Assembly (NCBI GenBank): GCA_008973525.1
Contig: WACJ01000001.1
Coordinates: forward strand, 357,391 to 421,390
Origin: Stenopsyche tienmushanensis
Lineage: Eukaryota > Arthropoda > Insecta > Trichoptera > Stenopsychidae
Direction of reading: 5' to 3'
Length of the DNA stretch: 64,000 bases
The translations under genes were made by a program, and so were the position numbers. The notes below the pieces were generated by a model. It was given only the letters and a program-made list of their open reading frames with translations. It was not told the origin of the DNA and searched no databases. Within the stretch, counting starts at the first letter, position 1, and each line of letters starts with the position of its first letter. Below, piece after piece: positions 1 through 9,500 of the stretch.

Positions 1-159
1 TGTTTTTGTATTGTATGTATTTTTAAAAAAAAGTGTAAAAAAGTGGCAGAAGTGACACTTCTTTTTAGCTTCTTAACTTATAGAAAAATGAAGATTTTAT
101 GCATTGTTTTTTTTTCCATTTGTTAACGAAAAATATTAGCTAAAAGTTTGCGCGATGTA

Positions 160-300
160 TTGTGTAATATATAATAATATAAGAGAGCTACTGTCTAGTG
201 GTTGCTCTATTGCGCAGTAGAGAAGGTACGGCGCATGCGTATAGTGTGTCTATTATATATGCGATGGAGACGGAGAGGCTACAAACAAATCTACCTATTT
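160..300 (+). repeat. Short dispersed repeat (tgtgtaatatataataatata)
   Basis: Copies: 160-300 (+), 8010-8110 (-) and 42570-42690 (+). All share tgtgtaatatataata, a ctagtggttgctct-like block and (in two) gcgcatgcg. The tagtggttgc block resembles a tRNA A-box, but no B-box was found. Confidence 0.5.
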
Positions 301-595
301 TTCCAGCCGACAGCCGCTTAGAGTTTCACTTTTCGTGGCGTTCAGCCCGATTTGCCCTACAAGATTCACTTCAAATATATCATAGTGGCAGTTTCTTACA
401 GTGAGATCTGTTTAAATCCAGTTTTAAAAAATGGATAAAGTGCACTTAATTAATAATTTAAAAATGCATATTTTTAACAGTCATATTCTATAGTCGTATG
501 CTATATTTTCGTTTATTATATCGAAAAACCACAATAGCTACTTATCATACGTACAAATCCTCTCATCTCTCCGGACCGTGCAGCGTATATGAAGC
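301..595. other. No recognised feature
   Basis: AT-rich sequence between two dispersed repeats. I see no coding motif or repeat signature. Confidence 0.4.
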
Positions 596-870
596 TTGTA
601 TATAAATCAATATTCGTTCATTTATATAAACATTAACAATTCACTTGAAATCAATTCATTTGGGTTATCATTATTAGTTGATAAATTTGGATTATCCATC
701 TATACAACGGTACGATATACACAAGACATGCTCTCCGTCTCTGTTTTCTATTCGCAATCTACGAACTCAACGTGCATGAATGCTCTTTCTGAATTACTGG
801 AATTCGATCGCAAATATGCGACTGTACTCCTCAAAAGGTTAACACTTGGCAAGACACGTCGAAAGCATTG
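596..870 (+). repeat. Dispersed repeat, copy 1
   Basis: It shares gataaatttgg...tatacaa, cg.gcgat..atac and gctctccgtctctg with 4350-4530, and both end near gtgctctttctgaat-type sequence. No coding motif was seen. Confidence 0.5.
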
Positions 871-889
871 AGATTAATTTAAGTTTAAT

Positions 890-1040
890 CGAAACATATC
901 ATAAATGTGCAACCCCATGTAAAAAAAACTGTTATCATTAGTATTATCAGTAAATTGAGACAGCCCTAAATACATAATAATTTTTAATGGCATATATACA
1001 ATATTAATCAAACAAAAATCTTGTATTGTGACAACCCTGA
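890..1040 (+). repeat. Dispersed repeat shared with the Galphas intron
   Basis: It contains ctgttatcattagtattatc, gacagccctaaata, tttttaatggcatatataca, ttgtgacaaccctgaa. The same series occurs at 62025-62160. Confidence 0.6.
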
Positions 1041-2228
1041 ACTTCTAATATATCCAAAATCACTGGTAGTTAAACATCGAATTAAAGTATCAAAAAAGGG
1101 TTATTGGATGTAAAAGGATCTAATTTTTTTAAATTTAAAATATCGCGTAGTCACGTATTTGACACGTTCGCTTCGGTGGCTCGCAAAATTTCGGTAATCA
1201 TACAAATATTAAAAAATTGTATCTATACATCATTTTCGTCAATTATCCCTTCTTTCAGGACATCCTGCCCAATTTCAAGCGTAAAGGGGGACGATCCTGT
1301 CCTGTTTGGGAATCCTCCTCGTACATTAGCGATAAAGGCTGTTCATTTATATTTGAAACACGTCCAAACTACATACGGAAGCGTATTAACTACAGACCTC
1401 CAATAAAAGAAGAAACGATCAGGTCAGGACGCAAAAAGGTCGAAATTAATTGGGCGTGCAAGACGCAAGTCTGCAATAACTTATTATTAGACCGACAAAG
1501 AGACAAATATTTGCTCCCTCCTCGGAAGTGCCCAAGAAACTTTGATAGGTTATGGGCTTGTATTCATTCCAGGACGACGGGTAGGGAGGCGTAAAAAAAT
1601 GGGCTTTCGAAAGGCCGTAGTCCTGTTTACGATCTATCATGGAAAGGCCAACTGGAAAAAAAACAAAATTGAATTGCACTATCGTAATTGGATCTTTCCT
1701 CGCCTGAAAATGAAGGTAATTTTAAATCATCGACGATTTATTGCGCGGAAAATTATAAATTATATATGAAATTAAGTGAGCGCTCTGAAGGACCCTCCTG
1801 AAATACGGCCCTGGTTAGCCCCAATTTAAAAGCCAAGGGCGAAATGATAATTAGTACCTTTTTTCAGTATATTAAGCAAATGGTGTTTTGGAGTGTAATG
1901 TGTTCTTTTGGGGATTTATTTCTTCTCTCTGTTATATTATATGACATTTCTATGGGGCCGCTAATTAATAGAGTTCTTTAAGAATAAAGACCACCCTTAA
2001 CTCTATCCAAACCAATTAAATGTGCTTATAAAATGTATTAATACCATCCTTTTTACAGGCAATGCGCGCTAATCAATTTAAGCAATTTTCACACGACAGT
2101 TATTCTAAATTAAATATTTTAACTAGAATTTTAGTTACTTCATCTTTCCTGAGATTCAATTATAACATGTATGTCTTTTGAACTAAGTTATTTAATTTAA
2201 ATTTCTTTGAAATTATATCTATATATAT
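1041..2228. other. Unassigned stretch with one unrecognised 125-codon frame
   Basis: A plus-strand frame at 1217-1594 (PNFKRKGGRSCPVWES, CIHSRTTGREA) follows a cttctttcag that could be a splice acceptor, but it has no family resemblance. The rest is AT-rich and featureless. Confidence 0.35.
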
Positions 2229-2251
2229 ATGAAAGTATATCATTCACACAT

Positions 2252-2295
<44 letters not shown>

Positions 2296-2560
2296 CAATG
2301 TGTGTCTGTCCGGCTGTCCAAAATTTGCTAAGGCAAACAAAGCCTTTTGTCAATCTAATGTCTGTTCAAGCGCTTGGCTGCGTCAGCCAAGGCCGGGCTG
2401 GACGGCTAGCGCGTCGTAGTGCTCGGCGGCTCGCCAGTCACTATACGAAGTGAGGGAGAGCGCACGCATCCTAACCTCTCACTCCCACCCCAATACATCG
2501 CGTAGCTTTCCAACTAAGCGCGTGTTGCTAAGCAACCACATCCAAATCAATAAATAAACA
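2229..2560 (+). repeat. Dispersed repeat with AT microsatellite start
   Basis: An (AT)n run (2258-2292) leads into aaatcaatgtgtgtctgtcc, ttgctaaggcaaacaaagcc, ttttgtcaa, and ends gagggagagcgcacgcat. The same layout recurs inverted at 27670-27960. Confidence 0.75.
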
Positions 2561-3479
2561 AATCACTCATTCATATATTCTAAAAGCGAATTGGATGCAT
2601 CTTCACACATAACAAATCAATCAACAGCGAAATTAACTCCAGGATTCAACACGATATGAGGTGCTATCATTGCCTCAAAATATATTAAGGACGAATACAA
2701 ACATCAAAATTAAAAAAAAAAACTTTAACAACTTACAGTTCGGGTGTTCCGCGCTAAAATTCATAAAACTCTACTTCTTTCGTAAAATTGATATAATTCT
2801 TAAGCCAGCTAATAGATTGAAACGAAATTTTAGTGGTTCCTCCAAAAAAACTTACTGCACCGATATATTTAAACAAAACAGTGGTTTTTAATATGTGGTA
2901 CGGTTATCAGCATGATAAAATTCAAAAGTGATTTTTTGATATAATTTGTATGTAAAGGCATTAATTAAATGACACGTAAACATACGAACAAAACGCAAGG
3001 ACAACATTCAGTTAGTTTATCATTCTATATAAAAATATATTTGAATTGAATATTTTAACACTCAAAATTGGCGTGCCTAAAATTCTTCTCTGAAACAGAA
3101 AAAGACATATAGCAACTGTACTAGGTTTTTAGTGAAAAAAAAGATGAATAATATCTTCGGAGCTACAGTTTGAAATGCAAAATTTAAAAAGAGGTTGTGG
3201 CCCAACGATTCCGACTGATTTTCTATTCGAATTGAAACGTGTGCAATTTCCGGTGTGAGCATTAACAAATAATAGAAACACACAGGGTATGCGTGCATGC
3301 TTCTCACATGGACAGCTGTATGCGGGCTGCTTACGCTCAAATCATTTATTACCAGATGGTGCACACCATCCGGAAAAATATTTTGAATCTAAAAGTATTT
3401 CATTAGCACGGCATAAGCATAATTTTTAGGATGAATATGACAAAAACATGGGGAGCCTCCTTTGACCTGAGCTGTGTAA
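2561..3479. other. No recognised feature
   Basis: AT-rich. A 95-codon minus-strand frame (3077-3364) has no recognisable motif. Confidence 0.4.
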
Positions 3480-4115
3480 TTGATCCCCCTATTCGGGAGC
3501 ATGCCAGCCCGTGAGCAAAGTGCACATGGTGCAAAACCGTCAAATTAAAATTCCATGTCTGCAAGGACCCGTTCCTTCTCCACTTCTTGCGGCCACTTGC
3601 GCTCTGAACGTGGGAGGAAGCCAGCTAAAGATTCTAATTTTACTTTAAAATTTTAGGCTAGGATAAATATATAGATGAAAACTGCTTAAAATTTAAATAG
3701 AAAAAAATAAATATATAAATATGTATTTTGTATAGGGTAGGGAAGAGTTTTGAGTCTTACTTACAGCTTCGAAAAAAATGCGAAAAATAACAATTAGTGG
3801 CGAGCCCACTAATTATTACCGGTCGCAAGGACCTCTAGGTGGAGATCGTAGAGAGCCCTGGGAATGCATTTTCCCTCAAATTTTTTACAAAAAGCCCTAA
3901 ATGCCCTAAAATCAGAGAGAATGGCCACAAGTCTTTCGTGTCCGACTGATCCAAATTTCGGACCACTGACACAACAAAGGAACACCTCGCGACCGGACAC
4001 CATGCCCGAAAATGTCCACAGAACATGGTCTGCGTCCATGGACGGATCTCTGCATGGACACTCTGAAGTTGTTGAAAGCCCAGGTGTTGCCTCAGGTGGT
4101 GCCTAACTGAGAGGA
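3480..4115 (-). pseudogene. DADHVLW-family LINE 3' end
   Basis: The minus strand reads DADHVLWTFSGMVSGREV, then VSGPKFGSVGHERLVA and a short FRAFRAFCKKF tail at 3850-4040. The 3' region at 3480-3610 contains the same gtgcaaaac...ccatgt block as the copy at 57.9 kb. Only the last part of the element is present, with frameshifts. Confidence 0.6.
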
Positions 4116-4209
4116 AGAAAGTGAGAGGTGGCGGCCGACGACCGACGCAGATCACCGTTCAAATTCATTAATAACATTTTTTTTCATTAAAAACAATCTT
4201 CAATTCGAG

Positions 4210-4530
4210 GCAGAGTCAATTGTAAATAAGCACTGTTGATAGCATATAAGCCTACGTCATATTTCTACTTAAACAATACAAAATAATAGGAAGCAATTAA
4301 ATAAATAAACACTGTCGATAGTACACAATATTCGGTTACTTATTTGCGTAAACAAATAACAAACTTCAAATCGAATTCATTATTAATCGATAAATTTGGG
4401 TTAATGATCTATACAATCGTGCGATGTATGCGGGGAAGCTCTCCGTCTCTGTCTCCCGAACTGCGCTACGTTATCTGTCTGTCTCTGTCTGTCTCCGAGT
4501 TCAATATACAAGAGTGCTCTTTCTGAATAA
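4210..4530 (+). repeat. Dispersed repeat, copy 2
   Basis: It matches 640-800. Just before it, taaataagcactgttgatag (4216) and taaataaacactgtcgatag (4301) form a short direct repeat 85 bases apart. Confidence 0.5.
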
Positions 4531-4539
4531 TGAAGGGGT

Positions 4540-4990
4540 GATCCCAGGCCCTGGGATAGTACTCTTTTAGGGGTTCAATGATTGTAAAGTTTTAATACAG
4601 CTGCATTTTTAAATCGTTTTTCTTTCAGGCAACACGTCTAATTATGGACAATAAATTGGTGTAGTTATAGTTTATTTAGATTTCGATGATTCACAATGAA
4701 TTATTCTTCGCATATCCCACTATATGCACAAAAGAACCTTTTTTATAGTAAATTTATTTTCATTTTATTAGGGTGTCTAAATGTGTAACCCCACTGATTG
4801 TTACCAACCGATGGAGGTCATAGAAAACCCCCAAGGATACATTATTCTCCAAAAATCTTACAGATATTGGAGGGAGTGGCTACTAGGTTTCCATGTCCGA
4901 ACGGTCCAAATTTCGAACCACTCACACATCGAAAGAGCGCCTCGCAATCGAACACCATGTCCGAACACGTCCACAGAATATGATTTGCGT
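4540..4990 (-). pseudogene. DADHVLW-family LINE 3' fragment and shared tail repeat
   Basis: At 4790-4985 the minus strand gives DANHILWTCSDM, CEALFRCVSG and KFGPFGHGNLVATPS across frames. The adjoining 4540-4760 (ttttcaggcaacacgtctaa...ggacaataaattggtg) matches 15860-15960, so the two pieces belong to the same repeat landscape. Confidence 0.5.
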
Positions 4991-5589
4991 CAAAATTGTT
5001 TGTATCTTATAATATATGAAATCATACAATTTTTTTTTTTCAAAATTTGCCTTCTTCGTTCCAATGCTCCATTAAAACTGCCATAAGTCAATAGGAAAAT
5101 AAGATAATAGTTACTTGAATAATCGATCTGTAAAAAGCGGGCGAAGACAAAAAGCCACCGCCCGGAAAGGATTGCAAATTAAGGTTTTATGTCGTAGCGT
5201 CCGGATCAGGGAATTACTTCACTAATCAGGAATCCGGCCAGGACCCTGCCTATTATTGTCCTCGAATAGCAAATTGACTTTGGCGGAATTGAGTGAAACT
5301 TTCTAATTGGATATTTTTACTTTGACAAAAGATCTAAGAGGGTCGAACTTTTTGCGACTTTCAATTGTCATTGTTTCGTTCTGTTTACAAGTGTTTCGCG
5401 ATTCAGCCAATCGACAAAGCGCCTAAATAATTGCAAATGGATGGAAGACACCTCCTTACAAAATATGAACGGCTTTTGTTCAAAGGTACATCGTTCCAGC
5501 TGAAGTTTCTTACAAAATATTGAACGAGGGCCATCTAAGAAGTTAGTTTATTAGATCTCGCGTGTTTGTCGGCCATTTTGTTCAGTCAC
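4991..5589. other. Unassigned flank of a mariner piece
   Basis: It contains a poly-T run (5031-5041) and GC-richer sequence near 5135-5240. The last 190 bases may be mariner 5' untranslated sequence, but no terminal repeat was found. Confidence 0.35.
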
Positions 5590-5830
5590 GGTAAATTCTT
5601 CCGATGGAGAGATCGTCGAGCACTTCTGGCACCTTCGGTCCGCACAAAATACGCGCGGTCATCCGTTTTTTGACTTTGCAATACAATACCGTCAACAATA
5701 TCCAACGGAAGCTCGTGGAAGTTTATGGTAGTAATATGATGAGTCGACATCTTATCACGAAATGGTTTAGCCGTTTCAAAAAAGGCCGTATTGATACTCA
5801 CGACAAGGCACATTTAAAACGAATAGGATG
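5590..5830 (+). pseudogene. Mariner-type transposase N-terminal helix-turn-helix
   Basis: The plus strand reads IRAVIRFLTLQYNTVNNIQR, KLVEVYGSNMMSRHLITKWF, SRFKKGRIDTHDKAHL. This matches the N-terminal DNA-binding helices of mariner transposases. It ends at about 5815, where an unrelated repeat begins. Confidence 0.6.
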
Positions 5831-6719
5831 GGAGTTATGGGGTAGGATGGGTTCCTCACATTTTGACCGAACACACCCAAAACAAATCCTTTTTTGAATG
5901 GCACTAAATACACAAATATGATTTGGTCCCCATAATATGATATTAATTTAACTGCAATTATCTTCTGTAATTTGTTTGAATTGTGTCTTGGTTTCCGTGG
6001 GAACGTTTGAATACGAGCTTTAAATGTATTAAATATATATATTAACAAAAAATGCCTTCCCGATACATTTTTAGAGCCACTGACACCAGCAAATCTGTAA
6101 TTAATAAGATATTAGGTCCCTCTCGAACACGCCCGTTCCGTGTCCTCTTTTTTGCATTTTAAACAAGACACGCCTAATTACTCAGAGTAATTGATGTTGG
6201 CTTTACACGAGTATCAGATTATCGAAAATTGAGATGGAATTTATCATCGTGCTATTTTGTCTCCATTATTCCATACATAATCGCAGCTGACCCTTTAATC
6301 GCCGGCAATCGGTGTACACACCGATGAAATGTTCAATGCCACTATCTCAGAGATTGATGCCGGCAATAGTGTTATTTCTCTGTTCGTGTCAGTTGATAGT
6401 TTGCCACCAAAGAAGTGACTTGCTAAGCATTCGTGTGGTGTTATTTACAAATTAATTGCAGTGTTTCACGGGAGAAAATTGATAACTTCATTGAATAGAG
6501 CAAAACTTCTCAACTCCATTTTTAGCCATTATAATAATGTTATGCTTCAATGTGAATATTTTCAATAATAGTATACAATGATAGATTGAGCCTTCAATAT
6601 AAATACTAATTAAAATATTTTATTATGGCATATTTCATATGAATATTTGTTACAAATGGGTTAGACCTTATAAAGTTTACATGAATCATTTTGCCTTTAC
6701 TTTCAGTACTAATTTATTA
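5831..6719. other. Unassigned; contains an inverted partner of 16 kb
   Basis: aaacgaataggatggg...gtaggat (5816-5857) recurs inverted at 16016-16057. Otherwise the stretch is AT-rich with no coding motif. Confidence 0.4.
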
Positions 6720-6960
6720 CAAGGGAAGGGCTATCTTACTTACAGGTTTATTTAAAAATCTTAAGTAATTTGAAGTTTGCTTGCAAGGAGGTGGGAATCT
6801 TTGAATAGCTGCGGGAAGACGTTCTTCCCTCCATCCCTCCGCTCGGTTCGATAGCGACCCGAATGCAAAACGACTCGGGGAATCTGCTCCGTGAGCACCC
6901 TCGCTCCACCACGTTACGTTAGATCCCACTTCTGACACCAATGTGTCAGAAGACGTCTAC
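6720..6960 (-). mobile_element. Primer-binding site with leader of an LTR element
   Basis: gatcccacttctgacacca (6922-6940) matches the tRNA-Leu 3' end exactly in pattern. The minus strand then has a 74-codon open frame (SEVGSNVTWWSEGAHGADS) of no recognised family, which may be leader sequence. The LTR would lie above 6941 but was not recognised. Confidence 0.4.
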
Positions 6961-7619
6961 ATCTGCATAAAAGTCAATGACAACTTTTGAAACTTGAATA
7001 TTTACACATGCCGGCATTAAAGTAAAATTTACAAAGCTGCTTTTATGTCCACAAGTAGTTTATATTAATTATTGTTAAATAAACATCGTCTTCTTTTGAT
7101 ACAAGATGGCTAGGACTTCGGTAGACGTGGCTAAAGTTGTAGTGTGGTAATTTGTTTACGATCCTTGTATTTTTCGACCTAATTCAACAATTTATTAATA
7201 ACGAAATTTTAAGTAGATCCGTTTTTAAGGTCTATTAAAATAGTAATAAAGCTAAATAACGAGATTTTAGATGAAATTGCTTTCTATCTCCCCCACTGGC
7301 GAAGAGACGTTCCGTTGCCACTTTCTATGTAAAAGTAGACAATTAAGTTTTAGTTTTCATTGCTTCATGTATTAAAACTTAAAACCCGGTGCTCCACAGA
7401 ATACAATTTCTACAATTTGAATACAACACTGACCTGGAAAATCTTCCAATTCGACCTGAGAAGACAAAAGATGGAGACGAGCTAAAATAATGCATTGTAA
7501 ATACTTAAATTTCCAGATGGAAATGGAATTTTGTACTATAATAACAATATATTTATGCAATATGTCAACGTAATTCGATATTAAAGAATGCTTTTATTAT
7601 GACCTAAATTCATCTTGAA
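6961..7619. other. No recognised feature
   Basis: AT-rich intergenic sequence. The 62-codon minus frame at 7372-7560 shows no motif. Confidence 0.4.
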
Positions 7620-7895
7620 CTCATGCCATGAGGTCTACACAAGAGGTCATGGACATGTACAGCGAAGCATCAATTACTAATTTCGTCCGAACCCAATGTC
7701 TGCATTGGGAAGGTACTGTACTCACAAAGTCCTCGGCTCATATTAGATTCGGGACCGAGTGGCAGTAGACGCGTCGGAAGACCTCGTCCACGCTGAGATA
7801 AACAGCTAGCATAGACGTCGCAAGTCTGAGTCTGATCAATTGAAGAGAAGATGCTAGAACAGACAGAAATGGCGGCACGCGTTGTCGATGGCTAC
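7620..7895 (+). pseudogene. RTE-like LINE C-terminal fragment
   Basis: Across frames the plus strand reads GHVQRSINY, then FGTEWQ, a GRPRKTWSTLR-like segment (agacgcgtcggaagacctcgtc), and TDRNGGTRCRWLHMY at the end, the usual RTE C-terminus. A tatgtatgtatg microsatellite follows at 7898-7913. Several stops are present. Confidence 0.5.
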
Positions 7896-8009
7896 ATATG
7901 TATGTATGTATGTAAATTATTATGTAATTTAAAACCTATTAAAATTTTATACGGGCTTTATTTTCAATAGATCTTATAGAAAGTTAACCACTCATACAAT
8001 ATTTGTATG

Positions 8010-8110
8010 TATTAGGTTCGTTAACAAGTACTAGTGACTAACAGCAACTAAGTGACTAAAGCAACCACTAGATCAATAGCATGCCTATATTATTATATAT
8101 TACACAAACT
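8010..8110 (-). repeat. Short dispersed repeat, inverted copy
   Basis: On the minus strand: tttgtgtaatatataataat, ataggcatgctattg, tctagtggttgctttagtca. It is the same family as 160-300. Confidence 0.5.
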
Positions 8111-9500
8111 TGTACATCCTTGCATACACTCTTTTTTATTATTAAAATTAAAATAGACTATTGATTTCTGAAGCACCCCGATTAACTTTCACAGAATCAT
8201 AGGCACTTTGAAGTACCACAGCAACTTCCGATCTCACATGTCGAGCAAAAGAAGTCTGACAAGATGGCACCGCATTTTCGCGAAAATTCGGGATAGTTGA
8301 ATCTGGAGCAAAGCGGAAAGATGCGTGCGATAGGGCTAAGCGCTTTGTGCGGAGTTTGCAAATTTCCTTTGTCGGAGCTAAGGGTGTGGTGTAAACGAGT
8401 TAGCCGACTTGGAGTTCGCCACCCCCTGCGATTCAGATGTGTTAACCCTTTAATCACGAAGCAACCGCGGCCTTGGGAATAAGACAGCATATCAACAAGT
8501 CCCTTCTTTCTCTTGCCACCGTGGAATTTATTAGACAAAACTCATTATCCGGGATAATCCTACTAGATGATTAATTTCCGCATAATAGCACCTTCGCATC
8601 TCGCGGCTCATCATCAGCAGAACCAATCTATTGCGAGAATCTTATTAAAACTCCTGATTATTCATATAATACATTCATTGTCTTCTCAGATAAGAAAATA
8701 TACACAATCTAGTAGTTTAATAACCGTTTTCGGTTTAAAATAAAATGCATCAAACATTTAAATCAGCGAGTTGCCATAAGAAAGCGAGGATCTGCTATGA
8801 TCATGACTTATATCAGTATTCTCCAAAGATAAGTCTTCTCTTCAGTTTTTTTTTTTTTGGGGGCAACTTTTCTGCGGGTTCTACAGTTGAAATATTTTGT
8901 GGAAGATTCTAGCATAATCAATAACAAAATTATACAATAGCAAGTAGTGGTTAACGAATGAAGGACCTTCAAACTTTAGTCGATATCGTACAAATCGCAA
9001 TCAAATGGTGTTGAGTGACAGCTAAGATATTCAAGAACTTCTTGAGTTATATGTTGAAGTGCTTATAGGAGACAATAGTAAATTCAAATCATCCCACAGG
9101 TAATGAAATGCTTTAAATTTAATCAGAATTTAGCATCAAATTATTAAATGAGATTTACACCCACCAGTTGATAATAATTTGTTTAAAATAAATGGATAAT
9201 TCTTTACATATCCCGCCGAACATATAACATAATCTTTCTGAGATTTTAATAGTCCATCCCTCCAAAAATGGTGATGGACAGACGACTTCCTGAACAAAAT
9301 GAACAAAATCGTTCCGCGGCCAAGGCTCTTGGTCGACTCTTTTTTCTTTTATGCGCTGTTTATCTCATTAAATGCACCTGTGACAATCAACAGAGGTTTT
9401 GCATCGGAGTATTTTGCCTCAAGCGAAAAGTAAATTAATTTGGATCACATGAGGGTTGTATTTAAGAAACGCCAGTCACACTGTGTAGATATAATAATAA
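8111..9500. other. Unassigned; one unrecognised 113-codon minus frame
   Basis: The minus frame 8197-8538 (KFHGGKRKKGLVDMLSYS) lies in a GC-richer patch and resembles nothing I know; ttaaccctttaatcac at about 8440 is a TTAA-type word. The remainder up to the LINE at 9501 is featureless. Confidence 0.35.

Noticed and set aside
160..300. tRNA-derived SINE
   Set aside because: An A-box-like tagtggttgc is present, but no B-box or tail was found in any of the three copies; kept only as a dispersed repeat.
1217..1594. 125-codon plus-strand frame with an upstream acceptor-like cttctttcag
   Set aside because: No recognisable domain, no partner exon and no start context; likely a chance frame.
8197..8538. 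113-codon minus-strand frame in a GC-richer patch
   Set aside because: No motif recognised and the plus strand is open too; insufficient for a gene call.
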